This document shows positions 21,801-30,428 of a stretch of DNA of 64,000 nt, piece after piece. Position numbers and translations under genes: made by a program. Position 1 is the first letter of the stretch, and every line of letters begins with the position of its first letter. Origin of the DNA: an uncultured Maribacter sp. (GTDB lineage: Bacteria; Bacteroidota; Bacteroidia; Flavobacteriales; Flavobacteriaceae); NCBI GenBank assembly GCA_947498505.1, contig CANMKG010000002.1, positions 1 through 64,000 on the forward strand, in the 5' to 3' direction. The notes under the pieces are model-generated. The model did no database searches, was not told the origin of the DNA, and worked only from the letters and a program-made list of their open reading frames with translations.

Positions 21801-24800
21801 TTCCCGAGTTAATTACACCACCTTCTCTTTTGGATCTTTCCATAGGAATGGCAGCATAAATTGATCCAGAACTTCCGCCTACTTGAAATACATTTGGAGT
21901 TTCGTTTTCTTTAATTTTAAAATAGCCCGTAACATAATCGTAATCTTTATGGGAATCGGATAGTGCTCCATCTTGAGTCATATTCATTAAAAACCTAAAA
22001 TAAATTGGTTTGTCCGTCTGACCTTTCAGGTATTTAGATTTAAACTCATTGTTAGTTATAGCAGCATTCTCATCGGGGAGTTTAACATAGATGTAGTCCG
22101 CTTCATCAAAACTACCAGCTTTATATAATCGTTGTTCAGCTTCAGGGTTTGATGGTTGGTTAGAACTACCCGCACCAACTACTTTAAACATTTGCATTGC
22201 GGCTCTATCTTGAACGTATTGATAGTCATCACTTTCATAATCTAATTCAATACGGCCACCTGAGGGTAAATCAATAGATTGTAGCGACCAAGCGGAGGCG
22301 TACACATCTTGAGTTTCCTTACTTTCTTGTTGAACAAAAGGAAATTCTGGGGCAGTTATTGGATCTTGAGTATTACAACCACCATCTGCATTTGGTTTAT
22401 AATTTCCCCATATGTCGTTTGATTTAAGGTTGTAATTAGGGTTGAAAGGGTCATAATTAAAAATATACGGAGTATATTTTCCCATTTGAGAGCCTCTATA
22501 TGTAAAGTATACTTTTTTTAGTGTGAGTTTTCCGCTGTTATCTTCACCAGTTGTACTTGCATTTTTGTGATTAGGAACTCCTTTGCATAATGAGTAATCA
22601 TATTCAAAATGCGCTGTTTTAATTGACGTTATTGGTAAATCATTTGTGTCATCTTCATCTAAAAGGTTTGCGGCTAAAGCCTCTGGTTTAGAGTACAAGC
22701 GAATTTTATCTATTTTATACATTTCTTGAGAGGTATCTCTACCACCTTGTCTTCCACTGGTACCCAAAGCATCTTCTCGTGGAGATAAATCGAAAATAGC
22801 TACATGAGTTTTTGTAACAATTTTATTAATGTATTTTATTTCTTTTGTACCATAAACATAGCTGCCTTTTTGGTCATTCGGGTGGGTATTTAATCCAGCA
22901 TTATAAGAAGCTTCTCTTGTGTTGTAAGGTATTCTCCATCGATATTCTGATTGCGGAGTATATTCAAAAAGTGTATAAGCACCTAAATCATCATCAGTAG
23001 GACCATCACCACTAAGATCTTCATAGTCCGAGGATAACACTGATGAAAGTAAATAGGTATGCGCGTATGCAGGAGTTTTAATATTGTTATAAAAGTTGTC
23101 AATCCCGCTTTTATTTCCATTGGAATCTTCATTGTTGAGATATGTTACAACGCCATTTGCACAATCGTAATTGTTACTATTGGTTGCAAAAGTAACTTCT
23201 TCTTTTGAGGTGTTATATGCGGTTTCTCCATAAACATACGTAGCACCATCTCCTTTAAGAACTCTTATTTCTGCCGTATGATGATCTTTTGCTTTGGTAT
23301 TGACTTTATTACTATTGGGATATAAGGATTTTATTTCTTTAGCGGTAAATTTCTGGACTGTTTGGTTGCGAACTTCTCTAAATTTACGTTTGTATTTTCC
23401 AGTGATTTGGGGTAGTTTATCCGCGTCATTAGAACCGAGGTAGTATGGGATACCTTCATTATTATATTTTTTAACTCTAAATTGGTTATCTGCTTCTTTA
23501 TTGAAACTTTTTTGAGCTCCTTTTATTTCTAAGGCTATTGGGCTATATCCTCCTAAATTTTCGAATAACTCTTGATCTTTGTCCACCCTTGGCTCTCCAA
23601 TGTATTTAAAATATACTGGTTCGTAGTCTTGGCTTTCTCCACTATCGATGTCTTCACGGGTTTGTGTAAAGTTTTTTAAAGCGATAGTGTTCCAAATACC
23701 TGTTCTACTTTTTGAAGGCGCAGAAGTAAAGTTTACCCCGGCATGTATTGATGGTCCTGGTTCAATTTCCACACCAAGCTCAAAACTGTCACTCTCATCC
23801 TCTACCAATTCGTCATGTATTTGCCCTACTTGGCTTCTAAAAGGACGAAACATGCCTGCCACACCTTGCCCGTTAACAGAATATAAATCGTAGGTATAAT
23901 TGGTAGAGGGTAGTGCTAAGGTTGTTTTGCTTATTAATCCATCTTTTTCACGATTATAGTCTAAAATATCATTTGGAGTAGCGTGACCAGTAAACTCATA
24001 TCCGTAAGCTTTTTCATTTTTTATAGGGTCTTTTATTTTCTGTACCGCTCCCATTGCAGAAACCTCTACTTCTCCATCTAACCCCCAAATATCTACGCCC
24101 ACGGAAACAGCTACAGTACCATTGATGTCTTTAAAGGCTACTCTTTTTTTTGGGCTAATAGTATTGTTTACAAAGGAAATTCTGCCATAACCTCCAATAT
24201 AACCTGTTACAATTGAAGAATTGGAAATTAGGTTTGAAACAGGGACTTTTTTGTTTAGTCCGAACGGGGTTTGCATTCCTGCGCTGTATGAAAATGAGGT
24301 TAAGCCTTGATTGGAATTGTATGATATTCCAGCGTTAGCTCCTAATCCAGAAACATATTTATTTATATTTTCACCTAAACCAAATTTACCACTTACTGTA
24401 GGAGAAATTGTAGCACCTTCTGTCGCAGAAGTTTTAACATCCATACCTACTGTAATATTGTCAGATAGGTTAAAGGACAATCCAAAGGAAGGCGTAAAAG
24501 ATATTCCCGTATAGTTGTTATACTGTAAGTTAACTCCAACAGAGGCTTCGCCATTAGAGTTTTTTTGTTTAGTTATACCATCCACTTCTTCAAAACCAAA
24601 TACTTGTAAATCAAGTTTTGCTTCTACCCCTACAGTAACATTGTCTTTCATATTATTTTCATAGATCATTTCGTCGCCCTTAAAATCGTCCGGGATGCCA
24701 CGAACTTGCCTGTTTATTTGACCTACATTTAAATTCCATCCAAGACCCGTCCATGAGGCTTCTTGTCCCATTGTTATTCCAGAATCATACGCAAGGTTCA

Positions 24801-25029
24801 GTGGATAACCTCCGACGTCCATAACAGGAATGTTATAATTAAAATTACCCGAAGCTAAGTTTACCATATCAGATGTTCCAATTGGGGTAAAGGAGTTGAA
24901 TTCAGGTTGAGAAGGTCCACTTGTGGAAGCCCACAAATTCATGGGTTGGGTTATTTGAACAATTAATTGCACGGCCAGATAACTAGCAATTACCTTAGAA
25001 AATCTACTTGTTCTTATTTTTTGTATCAT
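18820..25029 (-). CDS. Giant SpvB/TcB-like secreted protein with TSP3 repeats
   Basis: This 2069-aa protein opens with a hydrophobic export signal (MIQKIRTSRFSKVIASYLAVQ..) and then the conserved start of Bacteroidota SpvB-like proteins: FTPIGTSDMVNLASGNFNYN, IPVMDVGGYPLNLAYDSG and ASWTGLGWNLNVGQINRQVR. SpvB/TcB-type domains build the beta-propeller and half-cocoon of ABC (Tc) toxins, usually partnered by an Rhs/TcC protein, which here is the terminal gene of the array. Near residues 1893-1932 there are thrombospondin type 3 calcium repeats (DADFDGVPDSMDNC, YDGDGVGDVCDDDS) like those in the Rhs protein. The C-terminal part has a short beta-rich domain and a basic Arg/Gly-rich tail. It is followed after 21 bp by the LRR gene. 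A toxin or surface-shell function is inferred; no ADP-ribosyltransferase motif is visible. Confidence 0.8.
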   Translation of the reverse strand: MIQKIRTSRFSKVIASYLAVQLIVQITQPMNLWASTSGPSQPEFNSFTPIGTSDMVNLASGNFNYNIPVMDVGGYPLNLAYDSGITMGQEASWTGLGWNLNVGQINRQVRGIPDDFKGDEMIYENNMKDNVTVGVEAKLDLQVFGFEEVDGITKQKNSNGEASVGVNLQYNNYTGISFTPSFGLSFNLSDNITVGMDVKTSATEGATISPTVSGKFGLGENINKYVSGLGANAGISYNSNQGLTSFSYSAGMQTPFGLNKKVPVSNLISNSSIVTGYIGGYGRISFVNNTISPKKRVAFKDINGTVAVSVGVDIWGLDGEVEVSAMGAVQKIKDPIKNEKAYGYEFTGHATPNDILDYNREKDGLISKTTLALPSTNYTYDLYSVNGQGVAGMFRPFRSQVGQIHDELVEDESDSFELGVEIEPGPSIHAGVNFTSAPSKSRTGIWNTIALKNFTQTREDIDSGESQDYEPVYFKYIGEPRVDKDQELFENLGGYSPIALEIKGAQKSFNKEADNQFRVKKYNNEGIPYYLGSNDADKLPQITGKYKRKFREVRNQTVQKFTAKEIKSLYPNSNKVNTKAKDHHTAEIRVLKGDGATYVYGETAYNTSKEEVTFATNSNNYDCANGVVTYLNNEDSNGNKSGIDNFYNNIKTPAYAHTYLLSSVLSSDYEDLSGDGPTDDDLGAYTLFEYTPQSEYRWRIPYNTREASYNAGLNTHPNDQKGSYVYGTKEIKYINKIVTKTHVAIFDLSPREDALGTSGRQGGRDTSQEMYKIDKIRLYSKPEALAANLLDEDDTNDLPITSIKTAHFEYDYSLCKGVPNHKNASTTGEDNSGKLTLKKVYFTYRGSQMGKYTPYIFNYDPFNPNYNLKSNDIWGNYKPNADGGCNTQDPITAPEFPFVQQESKETQDVYASAWSLQSIDLPSGGRIELDYESDDYQYVQDRAAMQMFKVVGAGSSNQPSNPEAEQRLYKAGSFDEADYIYVKLPDENAAITNNEFKSKYLKGQTDKPIYFRFLMNMTQDGALSDSHKDYDYVTGYFKIKENETPNVFQVGGSSGSIYAAIPMERSKREGGVINSGKMVNPISKAGWYFGRKHLNGWVYGLEMDAGSQNIKDIAQGIISSFGAIKDIFSGPNGKLRQNKHLCAQRFIPEKSWIRLSTPKNYKLGGGSRIKKLVMKDQWYQMVGADEQNRRYNKEYGQTYNYTLENGGSSGVATYEPNMSKENPFVEPFYNNFERLIAPKEISYIEKPFGEQFFPSASVTYSRITVNNLERIDEGISKHATGKVITEYYTSKDFPTKVDYTDIDSPDNYTSNENQFLANLVKGILGAPVEVKNEFTLSQGFVVHTNDMNGQMRSQKVFAEPDPNNPSPEKNEKPISSVEYEYSTDDNDISLLNNKVPTINRDGTVNTNRRIGVDYDVVTDFRESYSESKTIGFKGNIVTLFIGPFPVIIPTAPPSRSKIENIAHSTITTKVIHTTAQLKKKIATDLGAKVSTINEAWDAETGQVLLTRTINEYNDEYFNFNFPAYWAYEGMGQASKNIGLKGTLTKSGNHYTMSDANKYLYVGDELLAKDQENSRRLWVVGVTGNQIKLMDKTGAMDGLLNLQGNIDFRVIRSGYRNQHMANMASITLMKNPIQNSDGSYKPILNTTFLLQESASAQDNLKIVNASAVEYDDFWNCQCENSIPFLPQSITSSIDLANVPIEDFPFNPYLHNAKGEWRAKKSYAYLTERKEITEGGSTKVNTRKEGYFKDFTPFYNLIAGTWEKVATDQEIKEEQKWTFASQVTEYSPYGSELENRDALNRYSSAQYGYAYTLPTAVTSNSSYKHMGADNFEDYDYGDINSLNGHFNFQETIDQYDNDFAEISENHSHTGRSSLVLRENDDIYLERQLKGELPINNDADFDGVPDSMDNCKFSRNPLQRDYDGDGVGDVCDDDSMPIITKVIKSKQDNFPRGQWGMESSFTIEGKANATVKYKIFIVNNGNRGGWYYINDQEHQNEEGNLTFETTLDVTGKKYIKIEAFARRRPRWRSDNQVRIVFALIDNRGRKISPDLCLDPRGGRKSRHNRGRTSACN

Positions 25030-25041
25030 TTTATAGCAGTG

Positions 25042-25635
25042 TTATAGCTTTAATGGAATTTCTTTAAACTTGAATTTTAGGATACCGTTTCCAAAAAGTT
25101 CATCTTGATATACTAGTTGTATTTGTTCTTCTTCTGGGACATTTCCAAAATAGAGTAAAACCCTTTTAAAAGGCGCAATTTTAAAGTTTCGTTCTAAGGT
25201 TACTCCTGAACAATTGACGGAGTCTCCAGATGTAGTAACTATCATAAAATCTTTGGCAATAGTTGAGGCTATATATTTTACCGAAGATTCATAATCTTTT
25301 TTTGTGTATTTACTTAGTAGAACATCATCCTTAGTGTTGTGTTGGAATTCTAATTCAATTACCCTTTCTAGTTTATGGTGTTCCACAACAGAGTCTATTT
25401 TTGTTCTGTTTTCTTCACCTAGTTCTTTAAGAATATAGTATTGAATAGGGACTAACGTTGCGGTATATGAAAGGTTAGAAAGTTGCTGGGTAACTGATTT
25501 CGATTTCCAGCCCGCTTGCTCTAAATTAAATAATTTGTAGTTTTCAGTTGTGCTGTTCTCAACCTTTGTACTCCGATTACAGGAATATAAAAAAGACATG
25601 CCTAATACTACACAAGTAAGGAATTTTCCTCTCAT
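25042..25635 (-). CDS. Hypothetical lipoprotein
   Basis: This is a 197-aa protein with a lipobox ending at Cys19 (GMSFLYSC), so it should be lipid-anchored facing the periplasm or outer membrane. I do not recognise the family. The mature part is mixed alpha/beta with KEL/EEN-rich segments and one further Cys (VNCSGVTLERNF). It sits 12 bp upstream of the giant SpvB-like gene and after the tail-fibre-like gene on the same strand, which suggests an accessory role in anchoring or folding the giant protein. That role is inferred from position only. Confidence 0.6.
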   Translation of the reverse strand: MRGKFLTCVVLGMSFLYSCNRSTKVENSTTENYKLFNLEQAGWKSKSVTQQLSNLSYTATLVPIQYYILKELGEENRTKIDSVVEHHKLERVIELEFQHNTKDDVLLSKYTKKDYESSVKYIASTIAKDFMIVTTSGDSVNCSGVTLERNFKIAPFKRVLLYFGNVPEEEQIQLVYQDELFGNGILKFKFKEIPLKL

Positions 25636-25676
25636 TGGTTTTCAATTTTTTATTATTAAAAATTATGAGCGAAAAC

Positions 25677-26633
25677 TTATTCTTTGGCAAGTATTTTTTC
25701 TAATTTATCTAATCGCTTTTCAAGCGCTTGGTTAGCAGATTTTTGTTGGTCTAAGTCCTTTTTTTGACTAATAGAATAAAGGGTAAGCTCTTCTATTTTT
25801 TCTAAAAGAAGAAGGTTCATTTCTTTTAAATTAACCCCTTTTTCTTCCATTTCTTTTGCTGAAGGAATATTTGGAAGATGTCCATTTTTTGTTATGTAAT
25901 CTTCTACTTCTTTTAAGGTTTTTAACTTATAGCTATCGTAAAACACGTAATCTGGAGCAATAGCTCCTAGTAAATCAACTTTAACTTCTTGAACATGTAT
26001 TTTTCCTTTAACAGTAAAGTCATATTCGGGGTCATCTACTGTTGTGCCTATGGATATTTTTCCAGTGGTAGATATGGATCCGTCTATAGCGGTATTACCG
26101 CCAACAGCAAAAGTTATATCGTTTGATAAGTTTGTGGTATTAATACCTACTTGATTGGCAGCGAATTTTCCATAAATTAATGGAGTGTCCGTATCCGAGT
26201 TATCTATGTATAGACGATTATTAGCTGTTTCATTAAATCCAGAACGATGACCTATAAATATGTTTCCATTACCTTCAGCATTATTTCTGCCAGAATTGTT
26301 TCCTATAAAAACATTACGGTTACCATTGTTTTCACGACCAGAATTGTTTCCTATAAAAGTGTTGCTACTACCCTCAACATTGTTTCTTCCAGAATTTGAG
26401 CCGAAAAAACTATTTGTTGTACCAGTGGTTAGAGAACTACCAGAATTATTTCCAAAAAAACTATTGTTGTTAGCGGTAGTTAATCTACCTGAGCGATTAC
26501 CAAAAAAACTATTATTATCTCCCGTTGTTCCGGAGTTATTACCATAATTTGTAGTGTTGTTTTGAGCAGTAGTGAACGAGGTTGTTAGTAGGAATGCAAA
26601 TCCTACAACGAAAATTGTGGTTTTTGTTGTCAT
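25677..26633 (-). CDS. Tail-fibre-like protein with NNSG repeats and coiled-coil C-terminus
   Basis: This 318-aa protein has a signal peptide (MTTKTTIFVVGFAFLLTTSFTTAQ), then about six tandem repeats of the form NNSFFGNNSG / NxFIGNNSGRNN (about residues 28-135). Spacing is roughly 17-23 residues, as in YadA-head or phage-fibre beta-solenoids. The next segment (YIDNSDTDTPLIYGKFAANQ, GKISIG) and the C-terminus (LPNIPSAKEMEEKGVNLKEMN followed by a heptad coiled coil to the end) match the C-terminal region common to Bacteroidota 'tail fiber domain' proteins. It probably trimerises through the coiled coil. It lies between the OmpH-like gene and the lipoprotein, so it is likely another exported substrate of the array. 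Adhesin function is inferred. Confidence 0.75.
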   Translation of the reverse strand: MTTKTTIFVVGFAFLLTTSFTTAQNNTTNYGNNSGTTGDNNSFFGNRSGRLTTANNNSFFGNNSGSSLTTGTTNSFFGSNSGRNNVEGSSNTFIGNNSGRENNGNRNVFIGNNSGRNNAEGNGNIFIGHRSGFNETANNRLYIDNSDTDTPLIYGKFAANQVGINTTNLSNDITFAVGGNTAIDGSISTTGKISIGTTVDDPEYDFTVKGKIHVQEVKVDLLGAIAPDYVFYDSYKLKTLKEVEDYITKNGHLPNIPSAKEMEEKGVNLKEMNLLLLEKIEELTLYSISQKKDLDQQKSANQALEKRLDKLEKILAKE

Positions 26634-26681
26634 GGTTGGTTAGTGTTGTAAATGTTATGTTCTTAATGGTTTATTTTTATT

Positions 26682-27200
26682 TTAGTTCAAGTTTCCCTCA
26701 TATAGGTCATTTGAATATTGTATAAAACTATTCGTAATATCTATACTAGAATCTGCATACATAACATTACCATTACCTTGCGTGCCAATTACAATTGTAT
26801 AATGGTTACTTTCCCCGTATTTTTTTAGATATTCATTTAATCTATTCCAAACTTTTACCCCAACATCTTTTGAAAAGAGGTCATTCATTTTTTTTAATTC
26901 CTGATCTTCTTTTCTTAATAAAATTTCAAGCTCTTTTTGTTTTGTTTCTTTTTTATTTTCTTCAAAAATTTGATAGAGCGTGTAGAGACTATCAATTTTT
27001 TTCTTCTGCTTATTAATTTCTATTCTATTCAGTTGATTTAAATCTTTCGTCATATTGAAATCATTGAACAACCTAATATTGTCTACATAAACTACGCTGT
27101 TTTCTTTTTCGGTTTTTAAGTGATAAAACAAGAACACTACTATGCATAGTAGGATAAATGAATTAATTATTGTAATTAAAAAACTTTTCTTATTAATCAT
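26682..27200 (-). CDS. OmpH/Skp-like periplasmic chaperone, membrane-anchored
   Basis: This 172-aa protein has one N-terminal transmembrane segment (about residues 7-27, ending in LFYHLKTEK) without an obvious cleavage site. The Skp/OmpH pattern follows: a beta-strand with VVYVDNIRLFNDFNMTKDL, a long charged helical arm (about residues 55-105, LYTLYQIFEENKKETKQKE), then YTIVIGTQGNGNVMYADSS-type strands near the end. Skp trimers hold unfolded outer-membrane or secreted proteins. A tethered copy between secretion genes and giant exported proteins suggests a dedicated holdase. An 87-bp AT-rich gap separates it from the upstream GspC-like gene. Confidence 0.75.
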   Translation of the reverse strand: MINKKSFLITIINSFILLCIVVFLFYHLKTEKENSVVYVDNIRLFNDFNMTKDLNQLNRIEINKQKKKIDSLYTLYQIFEENKKETKQKELEILLRKEDQELKKMNDLFSKDVGVKVWNRLNEYLKKYGESNHYTIVIGTQGNGNVMYADSSIDITNSFIQYSNDLYEGNLN

Positions 27201-27222
27201 TTAACGTGTTAATATGCGTAAG

Positions 27223-27294
27223 AAAAATCTAAAAATATTTATTTTTTTTCTGTAAAAAAAGAAAAAGTAGAAAAAAATCTAAAATATTTATTTT
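27223..27294. repeat. AT-rich imperfect direct repeat pair in intergenic gap
   Basis: AAAAATCTAAAAATATTTATTTT at 27223-27245 is repeated with one A fewer at 27273-27294. The second copy includes the stop of the GspC-like gene. The gap of 87 bp is otherwise homopolymer-rich. It may be a remnant duplication; I see no clear hairpin or promoter. Confidence 0.5.
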
Positions 27295-27770
27295 CTAGTA
27301 AAACTTTTTTCTTTAGAGTTATTGGTAATTATAATTTTGTTGTGTTCTATGGTTTTTATTTTTAGTCCTCTAACTATAGTTTTTTCATTAACTCTATGAA
27401 GTATGCCATCAATTCTAAGTAACCCTAAAGGACTTTTACTCTTACTTGATTTAACAAACCCTAAGTACTCAATTTTAGGCCATAAAATATTTTTTTTAGA
27501 CGCGCTTTTGGATAACTTGGGTTTATGTTTTTTTACAGTTTGAGGTTGCTTTTTGGAGTATAGCAGTTTGCCAAGAAAAGGGTCTCTTTTTGGAAAATTT
27601 AGTGTAATGGTTTCTTTTTGTTTTTTTGCTTTTTGGGGTATTTGGGCAAATTCTTTTGGAAGGGCTTTTTTAGTATTTGAAAAAAAAGGGTTAATATATT
27701 TGTAAAGCAATACACCCCATATTATGGTGACTGCTATTAGTAGTATTTTATTTATTTTTTTCTTATTCAT
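27288..27770 (-). CDS. GspC/PilP-like inner-membrane connector
   Basis: This is a 160-aa protein with an N-terminal transmembrane segment (ILLIAVTIIWGVLLYKYI), a basic linker, and the RDPF motif (FPKRDPFLGKLLY, about residue 60) seen in PilP and GspC. A small beta domain follows: IEYLGFVKS..., LLRIDGILHRVNEKTIVRGL, KIKTIEHNKIIITNN. This is the GspC homology-region/PilP layout, which couples the inner-membrane platform to the secretin's periplasmic domains. There is no PDZ domain, so it is shorter than classical GspC. It lies 7 bp after the Fn3 lipoprotein in the operon. Confidence 0.7.
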   Translation of the reverse strand: MNKKKINKILLIAVTIIWGVLLYKYINPFFSNTKKALPKEFAQIPQKAKKQKETITLNFPKRDPFLGKLLYSKKQPQTVKKHKPKLSKSASKKNILWPKIEYLGFVKSSKSKSPLGLLRIDGILHRVNEKTIVRGLKIKTIEHNKIIITNNSKEKSFTRK

Positions 27771-27777
27771 TAAGATT

Positions 27778-28728
27778 TTAGTTAACTGTAAAACTTAAAA
27801 CCGTACTTTCTTCTCCAATATTACCAGCTTCATCTTCTCCGGTAACCCTCCAGTAGTATTTGCCTGCCGTTTCAATTTTTTTCGTCAATTCAAAATCTAT
27901 AACCCTATCTGAGGATTCTAAATCAGAAAAAACTTCGTCTTTTGATATTTCTAAAGTACTTGAAATATTGGATTTTACTGTTCCTTGGTCTACGTACGAC
28001 CATGAAAATGTAATATCTTGTTGCGTGGTAAAGATTTGATCCGCTGTGGGGCTTGTTGTTGTTGGAGAGGAAGGGTTTTCAGTGTCTATAAAAAAGGTTC
28101 TACTAAAGTCATTTGTGGCACTATTCTCGTTTTTTGCATTTACCTTCCAGATGTACTCACCGTCTTCTGAAATGGTATTATTTGGAATGCTGAAAGAGGG
28201 TGTTGTTAGGTTTGGTTCTTTTAGTATAGAATTGTTATCGGACGTTAAAAGTTCAAATTCGTAAAAATCGGCTGTACCGATACCTTGCCAAGTGAAGTTA
28301 ATACTGTTATCGTTGGTATAAAAGTTCTCATTTGGGTTAGTTAATGTAACCGTTTGGTTTGTTAAATCTAAAGATTCCTCAACACTAAAATTTGTTTCGA
28401 AGGTAAAAGGAGTGACATAAGCAAAGTTTTCAGCTCTTAGTCTCCACGAATAGCTTCCAGGGGAAATTTGATAATTAAATGTTGAGGTTTCAACTAGGGA
28501 ATCTAAAACAATTACTTGTTTGTCTAACATTATTTGAAGTCTGTAACTATCAGCTCCTTCAATGCTATTCCACCTAAATTGTACTGAATTTCCTTCTATA
28601 ATATCGTTGTCTAGTGGACTAATGATAATTACAGATTCGTCTGAAATATCTTCTTCCAGTATATCATCACAACTTAATGTGAACATAATTATTGGGATAA
28701 ATAGGAGGTGTTTAATGTATTTTTTCAT
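27778..28728 (-). CDS. Lipoprotein with three Fn3/Ig-like domains
   Basis: This 316-aa protein has a lipobox at Cys20 (IIMFTLSC) and three tandem beta-sandwich domains sharing the pattern 'SPLDNDIIEGNSVQFRWNSI..ADSYRLQI'. They lie at about residues 35-125, 125-215 and 220-316, each ending with a W-containing strand such as YSWRLRAEN, YIWKVNAKN or YYWRVTGED. Its start overlaps the GspM-like gene by 17 bp, so it is embedded in the secretion operon. An outer-membrane pilotin or a surface-exposed part of the machine is possible, but no pilotin homology can be claimed. Confidence 0.7.
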   Translation of the reverse strand: MKKYIKHLLFIPIIMFTLSCDDILEEDISDESVIIISPLDNDIIEGNSVQFRWNSIEGADSYRLQIMLDKQVIVLDSLVETSTFNYQISPGSYSWRLRAENFAYVTPFTFETNFSVEESLDLTNQTVTLTNPNENFYTNDNSINFTWQGIGTADFYEFELLTSDNNSILKEPNLTTPSFSIPNNTISEDGEYIWKVNAKNENSATNDFSRTFFIDTENPSSPTTTSPTADQIFTTQQDITFSWSYVDQGTVKSNISSTLEISKDEVFSDLESSDRVIDFELTKKIETAGKYYWRVTGEDEAGNIGEESTVLSFTVN

Positions 28729-29239
28729 AATTCTGAAATGTAATTAATTGAAAAAGTTTTTTTCTTCTTGTTCTTAGGTCTTTTTGAAGATAAAACCTAG
28801 AACTTATTACTCTAGAAAAGTCAAAATCCTTTTCATATTGATAGGTAGTTTTTAAAAGGTCATTGTAGTTACCAGTAACAATTAGTCTGTTAGTATAAAT
28901 GTTAAAATAACTATTTTGAGCGGTATGTATTTCTTCTAACTGAACTAACTCAGAATTGGTTTTCATTTTATTTAGTGTATTCAAAATTTCTTGTTGAACA
29001 ACGTTAGCATTGCCAGATTCTTTTCCAATGATATTATCAAGATATTCCACATCAGATTTTAAATTGGGTAGTTTATTTGGAGTAAGACGAACTTTGATGA
29101 GCTTTTCTTTTGATGTTTTAAATGTTTTGTAAGCGTCAACGGTAAGTGAAAAAGACCTTTTGTAAGCAGTAACTGATATCAATACCAACAGGACTATTAA
29201 GGCTATAAATTTTTGTTTATGTGAGAGGTTTTCAAACAT
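28712..29239 (-). CDS. GspM/PilO-like assembly protein
   Basis: This is a 175-aa bitopic protein: short cytoplasmic start, a transmembrane helix (FIALIVLLVLISVTAYKRS), a helical stretch (residues about 30-95) and a ferredoxin-like beta-alpha-beta end (NIYTNRLIVTGNYNDLLKTT). That architecture is typical of GspM/PilO. It overlaps the GspL-like gene by 8 bp and the Fn3 lipoprotein by 17 bp, which indicates coupled translation. GspM/PilO pairs with GspL/PilN to link the cytoplasmic ATPase to the platform. Sequence identity across this family is low, so the call rests on topology and gene order. Confidence 0.65.
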   Translation of the reverse strand: MFENLSHKQKFIALIVLLVLISVTAYKRSFSLTVDAYKTFKTSKEKLIKVRLTPNKLPNLKSDVEYLDNIIGKESGNANVVQQEILNTLNKMKTNSELVQLEEIHTAQNSYFNIYTNRLIVTGNYNDLLKTTYQYEKDFDFSRVISSRFYLQKDLRTRRKKLFQLITFQNYEKIH

Positions 29240-30428
29240 TTGACTTAATAGTTAATTTTAGTTCAAAATTATTTGTCTTGCCTAATTTTTTAAAGTCTAC
29301 AATTTCGATGTTGTCAACCCACGTATTTTCTTTTAATTTCTTAATCCATTGCGTAAAGGAATCATTTGAAGTCGCTATACCTTGGATTTTAATAATATTG
29401 TTTATTAAAAAAATACGCTGTTTTTGCTTGATCTTATTTGCAGGAGGAAAAACATGTATTTCCGTTAAATTTACACCTGAAGGAATGGCTTTGGTAATTT
29501 CTGAAAAATAAAAACTAATGTAATTATTGTTGTCAAGTCCAGACTCGGAGAGCATTTTTTCCTTATTTTTCTTATCGTTTTCTAATTTTTTAATTTTTTC
29601 AAGTGTTATGTTTTCTTCGACAAGATCTACCTGAAGATTCATGTATTTTTTTTGATAATACCCTAACAACAGATAACTTGAAAGAAGTAAAATAAAAAAA
29701 CTAGCTAGGGCAACAATTCCTACTTTGTTGAAAAGTGTTTTGTAAAAGTGTTCTTCTGCGTTTTTTTTAAGAAAATCTTTATCGTAAACAATTGAATCAT
29801 TTGGATATAAGTAATTTACCAAACAAGAAAAGGGTATTATATTATTTAGTACAATTTTTTCTCCGTCCAAGTCATAATATAAATCTTCATTGTATACTGT
29901 ATTCTTTTCTATATCATGAAGTTGATTGTTTTGGAATTTTAAGATGTAGTTTTCAGTTAATAAAGTAGATTTTGAAGGGATTAATTGTTTAATTGCACTT
30001 ACGACAATAGATCCTATGCTAATATCTACAATTGCTATTTTATGTTTTTCAAAGTCCGCTATTGTCTCATTAACCACGTTTTTACGAATTACTGAGATGT
30101 ATATGTTTTTAGGTTGAACTAATTCATACCAAAAAAAGTCTTCCAAATTGGAGTTAAATAATATTTTTGATTTGTAAGAAGCGGAGTTTTCTACCTTCTT
30201 AGAAATAATTCCTTGCCCTGTAAAGGATATAGTTGCAGGAATATTTTTTGGTATAGCATTTATTAAATCATCAAAGTTTTGAGTTGTAAATGTGGATTCA
30301 ATTGAAAGGGTATCCTTTGTTTTATTTACGGTTATGGCACGGTATTCTTTGCCCTTTTTTTGGGTTAAAATTTCTACACATAGAAATTTTTTATTTGGAA
30401 TTATGGTATGTATTAATTTTTGTATCAT
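29232..30428 (-). CDS. GspL-like / PilM-PilN fusion assembly protein
   Basis: This 398-aa protein has a cytoplasmic actin-like N-terminal half (to about residue 230), then one transmembrane helix (VGIVALASFFILLLSSYLLL). The periplasmic PilN-like end has a coiled coil and a ferredoxin-like domain (ITKAIPSGVNLTEIHVFPP, IKIQGIATSNDSFTQWIKKL). The combination equals PilM plus PilN, i.e. GspL, which anchors the GspE ATPase. Its ATG overlaps the secretin stop (TAATG). The actin-like half diverges strongly from GspL of Proteobacteria, and no nucleotide-binding motif is obvious. Confidence 0.7.
   Translation of the reverse strand: MIQKLIHTIIPNKKFLCVEILTQKKGKEYRAITVNKTKDTLSIESTFTTQNFDDLINAIPKNIPATISFTGQGIISKKVENSASYKSKILFNSNLEDFFWYELVQPKNIYISVIRKNVVNETIADFEKHKIAIVDISIGSIVVSAIKQLIPSKSTLLTENYILKFQNNQLHDIEKNTVYNEDLYYDLDGEKIVLNNIIPFSCLVNYLYPNDSIVYDKDFLKKNAEEHFYKTLFNKVGIVALASFFILLLSSYLLLGYYQKKYMNLQVDLVEENITLEKIKKLENDKKNKEKMLSESGLDNNNYISFYFSEITKAIPSGVNLTEIHVFPPANKIKQKQRIFLINNIIKIQGIATSNDSFTQWIKKLKENTWVDNIEIVDFKKLGKTNNFELKLTIKSNV

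Noticed and set aside
10720-25029. Type IX secretion sorting domains on the giant proteins
   Set aside because: The C-termini of the LRR and SpvB-like proteins lack the conserved type A/B CTD pattern; the Rhs C-terminus is outside the window.
26260-26547. 95-codon plus-strand frame within the fibre-like gene
   Set aside because: It is an antisense product of the NNSG repeat with no start signal, made of repetitive LPELFPKK units.
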